A stretch of DNA of 64,000 nucleotides from Nisaea nitritireducens (lineage in GTDB: Bacteria > Pseudomonadota > Alphaproteobacteria > Thalassobaculales > Thalassobaculaceae). Position numbers and translations under genes: made by a program. A model generated the notes under the pieces. That model was given only the letters and a program-made list of their open reading frames with translations. It ran no database searches and was not told the DNA's origin. The first letter of the stretch is position 1; each line of letters begins with the position of its first letter. Positions 32,854 to 41,480 of the stretch are shown in pieces. Where the stretch lies: assembly GCF_014904795.1 (NCBI RefSeq), contig NZ_JACZFS010000027.1, positions 1-64,000 of the forward strand. Direction: 5' to 3'.

Positions 32854-33843
32854 TCAGGAAGCAATCCGGGTGCCGGCCCCGGCCATGACGGCCAACGCAA
32901 CCGCGCGGGTGGCGATCGCCGTGTCCTGCGCGCCGGTGCCCGTCAGATCCGCGAAGGTGATATCCGATGCCGATTTCCGGCCCGGCGCGTGGCCCGCGAC
33001 CACCTCCCCCAGCTCCGGAAAGATCTTGTCCGCATTGGCGGCTCCGGCCTCGATGGCGGCTCGCAGCTCACCCTGGATACGGCATTGGCTCAGCCGGTCC
33101 GGCACATAGGCATCCACCCTGCGGAATACCGCCGGATCCACTTCCACCTTGCCTGGCTGATCCGAGCCCATGGCGGTGATATGCAATCCCGGATGCAGCC
33201 AGTCCGCGCGCAATACCGGCTCACGCGACGGCGTTGTGGTGACGACGAGCTGGCTTTCGGCAACCAGCCGGGCCGGGTCAGTCTCGACGCGGACTTCAAT
33301 GCTGAGCTTTTCCGCCAGATCGGCGGCGCATTTCTTTGCATTTGCCGCGTCCCGGCCCCACACCAGTACCCGCTCGAACGGGCGCACCAGACGTGCGGCC
33401 TCGATCTGCAACCGGGCCTGTACGCCCGTGCCGATCACCCCGGCGGTGTGCACTTTGGGAGCCAGATGCCGGGCCGCGACAGCGCCGGCGGCTGCGGTGC
33501 GTATGTCTGTCAAATAACCGTTATCCAGCAACAGCGCCTCAACCAGCCCGGTCTTCGCCGAGAACAGAATCATCAGCCCGTTCAGGCTCGGCAGACCCAG
33601 TTTCGGATTGTCGAAGAAACCGGGACTGACCTTGATCGCAAAACCGTCGAAGCCCGGAATGTAGGCTGTCTTTACATCGACCTCGCCATTCACCGCCGGG
33701 ATATCCATGGAGAGGATCGGCGGCATGATGACCTCACCCGAGGCCAGCGCCCGGAACGCGCTTTCAACCACGTCGATTGTTTCCAGATCGAGCGTCACCA
33801 GGGCACGCAGATCCGCTTCGGTCAGAACATTGGTATCAGGCAT
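32854..33843 (-). CDS. eutC: Ornithine cyclodeaminase family protein, EutC-like (ectoine utilisation)
   Basis: From ATG 33843 the protein is 329 residues. The mu-crystallin/ornithine cyclodeaminase fold is shown by FAIKVSPGFFDNPKLGLPSLNGLMILF, a Rossmann motif AGVIGTGVQARLQIEA and TTTPSREPVL. The ATG overlaps the eutB stop by 8 bases (ATGCCTGA); a longer frame would need a TTG start. EutB and EutC are always found together in ectoine and hydroxyectoine clusters, where they are thought to handle the hydroxylated branch. Confidence 0.82.
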   Translation of the reverse strand: MPDTNVLTEADLRALVTLDLETIDVVESAFRALASGEVIMPPILSMDIPAVNGEVDVKTAYIPGFDGFAIKVSPGFFDNPKLGLPSLNGLMILFSAKTGLVEALLLDNGYLTDIRTAAAGAVAARHLAPKVHTAGVIGTGVQARLQIEAARLVRPFERVLVWGRDAANAKKCAADLAEKLSIEVRVETDPARLVAESQLVVTTTPSREPVLRADWLHPGLHITAMGSDQPGKVEVDPAVFRRVDAYVPDRLSQCRIQGELRAAIEAGAANADKIFPELGEVVAGHAPGRKSASDITFADLTGTGAQDTAIATRAVALAVMAGAGTRIAS

Positions 33844-34858
33844 GATAGGGCTGTCCTTCAAGAGTGAGATCGCCGAGGCGGACGGCGCGTCCCGCCATGA
33901 TGTCCGCGTGCATCTTCATGTCGAGATTGCGTCCGGAGAGGATGGTCGCCGCCGGACCTTTCATAGAGGGCAGCTTGCCTGCCAGCATCGCTGCCGCACC
34001 AACGGCCGACCCGCCTTCGCAGACGATCCGGTCTTCGTAATAGTGGCACTGCATGGCACGGTATATCTCTTCTTCCGTGACCAGAACGGTCTCATCGACC
34101 AGATCCCGGCAGAGCGGCAGGGTCAGCCGGTTGTCGGCGCCGAGACCGCCGCCGAGGGAGTCGGCCAGGCTCGGCACCTCTTCCACCGCCACGTTCCGGC
34201 CTGCCTGCATCGCCTCATACATTGCCGCGCCCCGATCCATGGAAATGCCGATCACCCGGATGCCTGGCTTGCGCGCTTTCGCCGCCAGCGCGATCCCGGC
34301 GGCCAGTCCGCCGCCGGAAAGCGGGATAAGCAGTGTTTCGAGGTCCGGACGGCTGTCCAGCAACTCAAGGCCGATGGTGCCTTGCCCGGCAATCACCAGC
34401 GGATCGTCGAAGGGCGGGATTTCCGCCAATCCTTCTTCCTCCACAAGACGCCGGCTTTCCTTTCCAGCCTCGTCCTGTGACCGGCCGATGATCCGGACTT
34501 CCGCGCCAAGCGCGCGAATGCCTTCAACCTTGGCTTCGGGGACCAGTTCGGACATGCAAATAACCGCGCGCAGGCCCCGCGCCCGCGCCGCATAAGCGAC
34601 CCCGCGCCCGTGATTGCCCGTAGAGCAACAAGTCACGCCAGGACAGTCGCCCGGCAGGACAGAGATGGCGTTCGCTGCGCCCCGGATCTTGAAGGCACCA
34701 ATCGGCTGCGCGATCTCCAGCTTGAGCAGCACTTCCATGCCAGCCATCGAGGAAAGAAAGGGCGACGGCACCAACGGCGTCTCCACCGCTATCCCCGCAA
34801 TGGCCGCCCGGGCCGCCGTCACGTTCTCCAGCGATAATTCCCGGCGCCAATCGCTCAC
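33836..34858 (-). CDS. eutB: Threonine dehydratase-like PLP enzyme, EutB-like (hydroxyectoine utilisation)
   Basis: A protein of 340 residues from a GTG at 34858 with AAGGA 9 bases upstream; longer in-frame starts have no ribosome site. It is a fold-type II PLP enzyme: Lys57 in IGAFKIRGAANAI binds PLP, CSTGNHGRGVAYAA is the substrate loop and LSGGGLAAGIALAAK the phosphate loop. It is coupled to eutC by an 8-base overlap. EutB is proposed to dehydrate a hydroxylated diaminobutyrate-type intermediate. First gene of the minus-strand half, divergent from doeA. Confidence 0.83.
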   Translation of the reverse strand: MSDWRRELSLENVTAARAAIAGIAVETPLVPSPFLSSMAGMEVLLKLEIAQPIGAFKIRGAANAISVLPGDCPGVTCCSTGNHGRGVAYAARARGLRAVICMSELVPEAKVEGIRALGAEVRIIGRSQDEAGKESRRLVEEEGLAEIPPFDDPLVIAGQGTIGLELLDSRPDLETLLIPLSGGGLAAGIALAAKARKPGIRVIGISMDRGAAMYEAMQAGRNVAVEEVPSLADSLGGGLGADNRLTLPLCRDLVDETVLVTEEEIYRAMQCHYYEDRIVCEGGSAVGAAAMLAGKLPSMKGPAATILSGRNLDMKMHADIMAGRAVRLGDLTLEGQPYHA

Positions 34859-35006
34859 AGACAAATTTCCTTCGAAAGAGGACAAGTAATTGATCTTTTT
34901 TCTTTTCAGCATCGGCCACATGTCACGGCGATTGTCAAACAGCGGATGTTGATGCTCAATCGCCGGACCTGCCGAATTCTTCAACCCGCTCAGTGGACTT
35001 CGCCTC

Positions 35007-36200
35007 ATGCCCGACGTCAAACTCCCGTTTTCCCGCGAAGAATACATCGAGCGGCTGGTCAAGGTCCGGACGGCGATGGAGAAAGCCGGGATTGAGGTGC
35101 TGTTCATTTCCGATCCGTCCAACATGGCCTGGCTGACCGGCTATGACGGCTGGTCCTTCTATGTCCATCAGGGCGTGATCGTCGGTCCCGAGGGCGAGCC
35201 GGTCTTCTGGGGCCGGGGAATGGACGCCAAGGGCGCCATGCGGACCTGCTACATGGATGTGGCCAATATCCGCGGTTATTCGGACGATTACGTCATGGCC
35301 GCCGATTGCCACGCGATGGAAGACCTCGGCACCGCGATTGCCGAGAGAGGCTGGAACAACCTGACCCTCGGCGTAGAGATGGAGAATTATTACTACTCCG
35401 CCCGCGCCCATAGCGTGCTCACGAAAAACCATGAAGGCGTCATTGAAGATGCCACAGGCCTGGTGAACTGGCAGCGCGGGGTGAAATCCGCGACGGAGCT
35501 GAAATACATGCGCCGGGCGGCCCACATCGTCGAGAAGATGCATGCCGCCATTTACGAGCTGATGCGCCCGGGCTTGCGCAAGAACGAACTGGTGGCGGAG
35601 ATTTACCGCACCGGTCTGATGGGCGGAGAGGATGACGAAGGCAGCTTCGGCGGCGACTACCCGGCCATCGTGCCGCTGCTGCCGACCGGCAAGGATGCCA
35701 GCGCGGCGCACCTGACCTGGGACGACACCGAGCTGGAGCCGGAACAGGCCACCTTCTTCGAGATCGCCGGCTGCTACCGGCACTATCACGCCCCGCTCTG
35801 CCGGACGATCCATCTCGGCACCCCGCCGATCGACATGCTCCGGGCCGAGGAAGTCGTGCTTGAGGGCATTACGGACGGTATCGAGGCGGCTCGGGCAGGC
35901 AATACGGCAGGCGACATTGCCCGCGCCTTCTATGCCGTACTGGAGAAGCACGGGGTCAAGCGCGAGGGCCGCTGCGGCTATCCGATCGGGCTCAGCTACC
36001 CGCCTGACTGGGGCGAGCGCACCATGTCCATCCGGCCGAGCGACAATACCGTGCTGCAGCCGAACATGACGTTCCACTTCATGCCGGCGCTCTGGATGGA
36101 TGACTGGGGGCTGGAGATCACCGAGACCCTGCGCATCACCGATGATGGCCCGGCGGAATGCCTGGCCAATGTCGAACGCAAGCTGTTCGTGAAGGAATAA
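35007..36200 (+). CDS. doeA: Ectoine hydrolase, M24 pita-bread family (DoeA/EutD)
   Basis: A protein of 397 residues, the DoeA length. The N-terminal creatinase-like domain (LFISDPSNMAWLTGYDGWSFYVHQGVI) precedes a C-terminal pita-bread domain with FFEIAGCYRHYHAPLCRTIHLG and GYPIGLSYPPDWGE. The aspartate ligands of true M24 metallopeptidases are not seen at the expected places, as for creatinase-type members. DoeA opens the ectoine ring to N-acetyl-diaminobutyrate. It is divergent from eutB across a 148-base gap and followed 9 bases later by a deacetylase gene. Confidence 0.87.
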   Translation: MPDVKLPFSREEYIERLVKVRTAMEKAGIEVLFISDPSNMAWLTGYDGWSFYVHQGVIVGPEGEPVFWGRGMDAKGAMRTCYMDVANIRGYSDDYVMAADCHAMEDLGTAIAERGWNNLTLGVEMENYYYSARAHSVLTKNHEGVIEDATGLVNWQRGVKSATELKYMRRAAHIVEKMHAAIYELMRPGLRKNELVAEIYRTGLMGGEDDEGSFGGDYPAIVPLLPTGKDASAAHLTWDDTELEPEQATFFEIAGCYRHYHAPLCRTIHLGTPPIDMLRAEEVVLEGITDGIEAARAGNTAGDIARAFYAVLEKHGVKREGRCGYPIGLSYPPDWGERTMSIRPSDNTVLQPNMTFHFMPALWMDDWGLEITETLRITDDGPAECLANVERKLFVKE

Positions 36201-36209
36201 GGGCCGATC

Positions 36210-37373
36210 ATGCACCCGACCCGCTCCGCCACGCTCGAGATCCTGTCCAACCTGATCGGCTTCCCGACCGTTTCCGCTGACAGCAATCTGGCGCTGATCG
36301 ACTATGCGGCGGAGTATCTCGGGAAGCTCGGCGCCAACGTGCACACCTTCCGGGCCCCGGACGGAACAAAAGCCAACCTCTTCGCCACCATCGGGCCGGA
36401 GGTGGATGGCGGTATCGTGCTTTCCGGCCACAGCGATGTGGTTCCTGTGACGGATCAGGCCTGGTCCAGCGATCCGTTCGGAATGCATGTCGCCGAAGGC
36501 AAGGCCTACGGACGCGGCACCTGCGACATGAAAGGCTTCATCGCGGCGGCACTGGCGATGGCACCGCACTATGCGAAAAATGACCTGAGGCGGCCGGTGC
36601 ATTTCGCCTTTACCTATGATGAGGAGGTCGGCTGCCTCGGTGCCCAGGCGCTGATGCACGAACTCGCCCTGCTGCCATTCAAACCGGCGGTCTGCATCAT
36701 CGGCGAGCCAACGGAAATGCGGATCATCGAGGGGCACAAGGGCTGCTGCGAATATACCGTGACCTTCAGCGGTCTTGAGGGTCATGGCTCGCAACCGGAT
36801 CATGGCGTCAACGCCGTTGAATACGCGGTGCGCTACGTCACAAGGCTGATGGAGTTGCGCGAGACCCTCAAGGGCCGGGCGCCCGAAGGCTCCCGCTTCG
36901 ATCCGCCCTGGACGACGGTCCAGGTCGGGCGCCTTTCCGGCGGCGTCGCCCATAACGTCATTCCCGGTCTCGCCCATCTCGATTGGGAAATGCGTCCTGT
37001 CCAGAATGGGGACGCTGATTTCGTGAAGCGGGAAATCGCCGCCTATGTAAATGACAACTTGCTGCCGGCCATGCGCGCGGTCTCAAAGGATGCGGATATC
37101 AGCACTGAGATCATTGGCGAGGTTGACGGGCTGGAGCCGGTTCCGGAAAGCGAGGCCCTGAAAATCGTCGCTGAGCTGACCGGCGCAAACGGCGCGGATC
37201 TGGTGGCTTTCGGCACCGAAGCCGGCCTATTCCAGAAACTCGGCATCTCCACCGTGGTCTGCGGCCCCGGCTCCATCGAGCAAGCCCACAAGCCGGACGA
37301 ATACATAGCCATCGACCAGATCGACCAGTGCCTCGTCATGCTGGAGAAACTGACAGCGAAGTTGACCGGTTGA
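36210..37373 (+). CDS. M20 family deacetylase, ArgE-like, probable N-acetyl-diaminobutyrate deacetylase
   Basis: A protein of 387 residues of the ArgE/DapE metallopeptidase fold. Zinc-site motifs are SGHSDVVP (His74, Asp76), GTCDMKGF (Asp106), YDEEVGC (Glu138 base, Glu139), GEPTE and the late histidine in EQAHKPDE. It looks like acetylornithine deacetylase. Its place right after doeA means it most likely removes the acetyl group from N-acetyl-diaminobutyrate. As I recall, the first described EutE/DoeB enzymes are of a different (AstE/aspartoacylase-like) family, so this would be a replacement. True ArgE is the alternative. Confidence 0.8.
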   Translation: MHPTRSATLEILSNLIGFPTVSADSNLALIDYAAEYLGKLGANVHTFRAPDGTKANLFATIGPEVDGGIVLSGHSDVVPVTDQAWSSDPFGMHVAEGKAYGRGTCDMKGFIAAALAMAPHYAKNDLRRPVHFAFTYDEEVGCLGAQALMHELALLPFKPAVCIIGEPTEMRIIEGHKGCCEYTVTFSGLEGHGSQPDHGVNAVEYAVRYVTRLMELRETLKGRAPEGSRFDPPWTTVQVGRLSGGVAHNVIPGLAHLDWEMRPVQNGDADFVKREIAAYVNDNLLPAMRAVSKDADISTEIIGEVDGLEPVPESEALKIVAELTGANGADLVAFGTEAGLFQKLGISTVVCGPGSIEQAHKPDEYIAIDQIDQCLVMLEKLTAKLTG

Positions 37374-37400
37374 CCCCCGCTGGCTGGCAAATACGGTACA

Positions 37401-37902
37401 TCAATTCTCAAAACCCGCCGCGATCGATGCCAGAGACGAAACCAGGATCGTTAAAGGATCGCGATCCTGCACGGCAAGGCCAACTGTGTATTCTACCACC
37501 GGGTCGACCAGCTGGACGGCATGCAGCCGTCCCTCGCCCTCGGCGGTACGCGGCACAATTTCCAAGGCAATAAACCGGCTCGAATACCACGCCTGTGCCG
37601 GTTTTCTCGGACAGGGACACGCCATAGCGGGACAGGATCGGTTCGATCACGGCAACCGCGCCCATCGACCGGCGGTCTTTCGCCTGACAGATCTTGACGA
37701 CCACTCGGCCGCCCGGTTCGGATTTAAAATCGTGATAAAAACTGACGACGCCATGAACTTCCACCTTGGATAGGTTCAGACTGTCGGCAATGACGGGAAG
37801 ACAATCCGGCGCGATATGGCCGATTTTGTCCTGCAGGTCGTGCAGGATCTCGAGAAGCATCGAAGCGACATTGCCGTATTCAGCGCAAAACGGCGCGCGC
37901 AT
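37401..37902 (-). pseudogene. Degenerate gamma subunit of NAD-dependent formate dehydrogenase (FdsG/NuoE-like)
   Basis: The first 120 or so residues follow FdsG closely (LLEILHDLQDKIGHIAPDCLPVIADSLNLSKVEVHGVVSFYHDFKSEPGGRVVVKIC). The [2Fe-2S] site is broken: the first pair reads CQAKDR where C-x4-C is required, although the second pair (CLGNC) is kept. Just after CLGNCA the frame is lost; a neighbouring frame continues with GRLHAVQLVDPVVEY, resembling the normal end of the family. No fdsB, fdsA or fdsD gene follows. I read it as a decayed remnant of a lost formate dehydrogenase operon. Confidence 0.75.
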
Positions 37903-38095
37903 CCCGGATGGAGGGCGTTTCCTCTGTCACTGACATGACATATCTCACGGTTGTTTCTATCTCGCGTCCACTTGAGGCGGAATCATCCGCGAAGGCTACG
38001 GAACAATCTAATCGTTAGTGTCGATGACCCTATCGGGGGCGTCTATGAGGCGGGTGGCGGGTGACGCCGCGGGGCAGAAATCTCGCCCCTGCAGA

Positions 38096-39238
38096 CTAAG
38101 CGTGGCGCAATTTTTCTCGGGCGACGATGGTCTTCATGATCTGAGCCGTTCCGTCGCCGATTTCCAGCCCCATCACATCGCGCAGGCGCTGTTGGTGCGG
38201 CAGATCCAGAGACCAGCCATAATGACCATGAGTCAGCAGGCACTGGTGGATCACCTCCACGGCGCTCTTCGGCGCCAGCCACTTGCACATCGCCGCCTCG
38301 GAGGTATGCGGCCTTCCCGCATCCTTCAGGCGCAGCGTGTGGTAGCAGAGTTGTCGGGCAGCCGCGATCGCCGCCTCGTTTTCCGCGAGCGGAAAGGTTA
38401 TGCCCTGGTTCGCCGCCAGCGGCGCTCCGAATGCCTGACGCTGCTGGATGTAGCGCCAGCTCTCGTCGAGGGAGGCCTGTGCGGCGCCGAGAACCTGGAG
38501 CCCGATCAGCGCCCGGCTGAAATCGAACCCCTGCATCACCTGGACGAATCCCCCGCCTTCTTCCGAAAGCCGCCAATCTGCCGGTATCTCAACATCGTCG
38601 AAGAAGATCGAACAGCGGCCGATGGCATGACTGCCAAGGTCCCTGTAGCGCTGGGTCGAGATACCGGGCGTGTCCATCGGGATCAGGAAAGCACTGATGC
38701 CGCGGGCACGATCCTCGGCGGCGCCAGTCCGCGCGAACAGCACGATGGCATCGGCCTGGTCGGCCATGCTGATCGACGATTTCTCGCCCTTCAGGATATA
38801 TCGGTTTCCGGAGCGCCGCGCCGTGAGCCCGAGGTTGGCGGCGTCCGATCCGCCACGCGGCTCCGTCAACCCGATGCAGACGACGGACTCGCCGGAAACG
38901 ATCCGGCCGATCCACTCGGCAGCGAGGTCCGGCGCGGCGTGCTCCGAGATGATCTTGCCGTTCAACGAGCCGAGTATCTGCAGGTAGGCGACATTGAGGT
39001 CGGCATAGCCGATCGCCTCGGCGATCAGTCCGCTCGTGACGCTGTCGAGACCGAGACCGCCGAATTGCTCCGGCAGTTCCGGCGCGATCAGGCCAAGACC
39101 TCCAAGCTCCCGGACCAGCGCCCTATCGATCCGGGCCTCGGCCTCGCGCGCCTGATAGCCCGGCGCGACACGTTCGGCCGCAAAGCGCCGGGCGGTTTCG
39201 AAAATACTCTGCTGGTCGTCGCTGAAGGCCGGATCCAT
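38096..39238 (-). CDS. aliB: Acyl-CoA dehydrogenase, probable cyclohexanecarboxyl-CoA dehydrogenase (AliB-like)
   Basis: A protein of 380 residues from ATG 39238 (GAGG 8 bases upstream). FAD and substrate motifs of the family are present: VCIGLTEPRGGSDAANL, KGEKSSISMADQAD, and late YGWSLDLPHQQRLRDVMGLEIGDGTAQIMKTIVAREKL; the base expected in short-chain enzymes would be the glutamate region near GDGTAQ. It is 45 bases downstream of badI on the same strand, so I assign it to cyclohexanecarboxyl-CoA oxidation to the 1-ene. The CoA ligase (AliA) and hydratase (BadK) are not in the window. Confidence 0.75.
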   Translation of the reverse strand: MDPAFSDDQQSIFETARRFAAERVAPGYQAREAEARIDRALVRELGGLGLIAPELPEQFGGLGLDSVTSGLIAEAIGYADLNVAYLQILGSLNGKIISEHAAPDLAAEWIGRIVSGESVVCIGLTEPRGGSDAANLGLTARRSGNRYILKGEKSSISMADQADAIVLFARTGAAEDRARGISAFLIPMDTPGISTQRYRDLGSHAIGRCSIFFDDVEIPADWRLSEEGGGFVQVMQGFDFSRALIGLQVLGAAQASLDESWRYIQQRQAFGAPLAANQGITFPLAENEAAIAAARQLCYHTLRLKDAGRPHTSEAAMCKWLAPKSAVEVIHQCLLTHGHYGWSLDLPHQQRLRDVMGLEIGDGTAQIMKTIVAREKLRHA

Positions 39239-39283
39239 GGCGCTTGCCTCTTTCAAGAAGTGATCGGGCGGCTCTAGGCGCCA

Positions 39284-40066
39284 TTACTTGGCGTGTTTAC
39301 GGAAATCCGGCTTTCGCTTTTCCAGGAAGGCATTCACGCCCTCGCGGGATTCATCGGTTTCGTAATAGAGCTTCAGGGCATACATCCCCATGCCCGCGAT
39401 ACCTGCCTGGTGGGCTGTGTCCATGTTGAAGGAACGCTTCGCAATGGCGATCGCCGTCGGGCTCCGCTCGCAGATTTCCTCGCCCCATTTCTGCACTTCC
39501 GCGTCCAGTTCGTCCTGCGGCACACAGATATTGGCCAGTCCCATCTCGACGGCTTCAGCACCGGAATAGCGTCGGCAGAGATACCAGATCTCGCGCGCCT
39601 TCTTCTCTCCGACCACGCGGGCGAGATAGGCCGTGCCGTAGCCGGGGTCGACCGACCCCATCTTCGGCCCGACCTGACCGAAGACGGCCTTGTCCGAGCA
39701 TATTGTCAGATCACAGATCGTCGCCAGCACGTTACCGCCGCCGATGGCGTAGCCCTGCACCCGCGCGATCACCGGCTTCGGCACGTCCCGGATCGCGGCA
39801 TGCAACTCCTCCATCGGCAAGCCGATGGTCCCCCGTCCGTCATATTGCCCGTCATGTTCCGACTGGTCGCCCCCGGTACAGAAGGCCCGCTCACCGGCCC
39901 CAGCCAAAACAATGGCGCCGATCTCCCGGTCATAGCCGGCCTTGTAGAGCGCCTTGATCAGCTCATCGCAGGTCCGGCCGCGGAATGCGTTCATCTTTTC
40001 CGGCCGGTTGATCATGATCCAGGCAACGCCGTTGCGAACCTCGTAGAGCAAGTCCTCGAAATCCAT
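39284..40066 (-). CDS. badI: 2-Ketocyclohexanecarboxyl-CoA hydrolase (BadI)
   Basis: A protein of 260 residues, the BadI length. The crotonase-fold sequence follows BadI of Rhodopseudomonas closely as I remember it: VAWIMINRPEKMNAFRGRTCDELIKALYKAGYD, FCTGGDQSEHDGQYDGRG and FGQVGPKMGSVDPGYGTAYLARVVG. It cleaves the ring of 2-ketocyclohexanecarboxyl-CoA to pimelyl-CoA. Encoded between the dehydrogenase gene and badH in one minus-strand operon, 31 bases after badH. MenB is the nearest alternative family but the context excludes menaquinone synthesis. Confidence 0.92.
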   Translation of the reverse strand: MDFEDLLYEVRNGVAWIMINRPEKMNAFRGRTCDELIKALYKAGYDREIGAIVLAGAGERAFCTGGDQSEHDGQYDGRGTIGLPMEELHAAIRDVPKPVIARVQGYAIGGGNVLATICDLTICSDKAVFGQVGPKMGSVDPGYGTAYLARVVGEKKAREIWYLCRRYSGAEAVEMGLANICVPQDELDAEVQKWGEEICERSPTAIAIAKRSFNMDTAHQAGIAGMGMYALKLYYETDESREGVNAFLEKRKPDFRKHAK

Positions 40067-40097
40067 TTTATGTCCTCCAGAGTTTTCGTTGACCGTC

Positions 40098-40865
40098 TCA
40101 GCCAGCCATCGTCAGGCCGCCGGAGACACTGAGCACCTGACCGGTCACATAAGCCGCGTCGTCACTGGCGAAGAAAAGGATCGCACCCGGAAGATCCTGC
40201 GGCTGTGCGATGCGTCCCAAAGGGATGGCCCGCTCGAAAGCCTTCAGCAATTTGTCCGGGTCGCCCGCACCTTCCTTGAAGTCCGCGAACAGCGCCGTGT
40301 CAGTCGGACCGGGACAGACCACATTGACGGTGATCCCGTGCCGGGCGTGTTCACGGGCGATCGTCTTGGAAAAAGCGACGAGCCCCCCCTTGCAGGCGGC
40401 ATAAACAGCTTCTCCTGAAGACCCGGCGCGCGCGGCATCGGAGGAAATATTGACGATGCGCCCGTGCCGTCGCTCGACCATGCCGGGAAGGACGGCGTGA
40501 TGCATGTGAAGGGCACCCGTCAGATTGATCGCGATCAGCCGCTCCCATTCCTCTGGCACCGTCTGCGTGAATGGCTTGAAGATGTCCCATCCCGCATTGT
40601 TGACAAGGATATCGACGGGCCCGAGTTCCTCCTCCGTCTTTGCAACGGCGCCATCAACCGCCTTCCGGTCGGTTATGTCGCACTCAAGCGCAATGGCTTG
40701 CCCGCCCGCATCCCTGATCCGGCCTACAGACACCTCCGCGGTCGCGAGATCCCGGTCGAGCACCGCCACAGCGGCACCTTCAGACGCAAGGCGCGCACAG
40801 GTCTCACCGCCGATGCCGCCACCACCACCGGTCACGATTGCCGTGTTGCCGTCGAAACGTTCCAT
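40098..40865 (-). CDS. badH: 2-Hydroxycyclohexanecarboxyl-CoA dehydrogenase (BadH), SDR family
   Basis: A protein of 255 residues. The NAD motif TGGGGGIG starts at residue 12, and the catalytic Ser142, Tyr155 and Lys159 (YAACK) are in place. The stretch VNNAGWDIFKPFTQT and the run from NLTGALHMHHAVLPGMVERRHGRIVNIS match BadH closely as I recall it. It oxidises the 2-hydroxy ring CoA ester to the ketone that BadI opens. First gene of the operon, divergent from badR, with a large inverted repeat in between. Confidence 0.92.
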   Translation of the reverse strand: MERFDGNTAIVTGGGGGIGGETCARLASEGAAVAVLDRDLATAEVSVGRIRDAGGQAIALECDITDRKAVDGAVAKTEEELGPVDILVNNAGWDIFKPFTQTVPEEWERLIAINLTGALHMHHAVLPGMVERRHGRIVNISSDAARAGSSGEAVYAACKGGLVAFSKTIAREHARHGITVNVVCPGPTDTALFADFKEGAGDPDKLLKAFERAIPLGRIAQPQDLPGAILFFASDDAAYVTGQVLSVSGGLTMAG

Positions 40866-40920
40866 GAATTTCCTCCCTCAGACCCGATCCAACGATCTTC
40901 ATGCCGCCGCTTTTACTGGT

Positions 40921-40954
40921 CATAATATATATCAATGCTATGATGTATATTATG
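40921..40954. promoter_or_regulatory. Large inverted repeat in the badH-badR gap, probable BadR operator
   Basis: The arm CATAATATATATCA (40921-40934) is repeated as its reverse complement, TGATGTATATTATG (40941-40954), with one mismatch in 14 and a 6-base spacer. It lies between the divergent badH and badR genes. Its size and A/T content suit a MarR-type dimer, so it probably mediates repression of badHI-aliB and autoregulation. Confidence 0.75.
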
Positions 40955-40975
40955 GTGCGTCAATTAGTTGATGGA

Positions 40976-41467
40976 ATGCGCGTTCGCATGGCAGACCCGG
41001 ACATAGTCCTGCAGGATGATCACTCGGTCGACGAAGTCGCAAACCGGCTTTTTTTCCGCCTTTATCAATCATCCAATCTGATGCACAAGGCGGGAACCAA
41101 CGCTGTTGAAGCCTTTGGCATCACCACCCAGCAATGGGCCGTGCTTGGAGCTCTGGCGCGAGAGCAGGTCCAGAAAGACGGAATGTCCGTCAAGTTATTG
41201 ATGGAATATTTGATGGTCAGTCGACAGAGCCTGACCGCCGTTCTCGATCGCCTGCAGCGCGCGGGGCTTGTCGAACGCATTCGTGCGGCAGATGACGGAC
41301 GAGTCCGCCACGTCCGGCTGACGGTAAACGGCAGAACGACCTGGGGGGCCATGCAGGGTGCAATCCAGGCATTTTACGATGCAGCACTCTCGGAGCTTTC
41401 AGGAGAGGAGAGCTACCTGCTCATGCGATTCCTCAACCGGCTGTGCACCGGATTGGCGAAGCTCTAG
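40976..41467 (+). CDS. badR: MarR family transcriptional regulator (BadR)
   Basis: The reading frame is open from 40901, but the A/T-rich operator covers its first part; I take ATG 40976 (MRVRMADPDI), giving 163 residues, while 40988 is also possible and no strong ribosome site decides. The MarR winged helix is clear: FGITTQQWAVLGALAREQ, then VKLLMEYLMVSRQSLTAVLDRLQRAGLVERIRAADDGRVRHVRLT. Next to badH it corresponds to BadR, which in Rhodopseudomonas represses cyclohexanecarboxylate genes until a ring CoA ester binds. Convergent with the DUF3237 gene. Confidence 0.85.
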   Translation: MRVRMADPDIVLQDDHSVDEVANRLFFRLYQSSNLMHKAGTNAVEAFGITTQQWAVLGALAREQVQKDGMSVKLLMEYLMVSRQSLTAVLDRLQRAGLVERIRAADDGRVRHVRLTVNGRTTWGAMQGAIQAFYDAALSELSGEESYLLMRFLNRLCTGLAKL

Positions 41468-41480
41468 AGCGATACGCCCA

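Noticed and set aside
33844-33861. Longer eutC start
   Set aside because: It needs a TTG codon; ATG 33843 gives a normal overlap with eutB and the family N-terminus.
34956-36977. Open frame of 673 codons on the minus strand
   Set aside because: It is antisense to doeA and the deacetylase gene and resembles no family.
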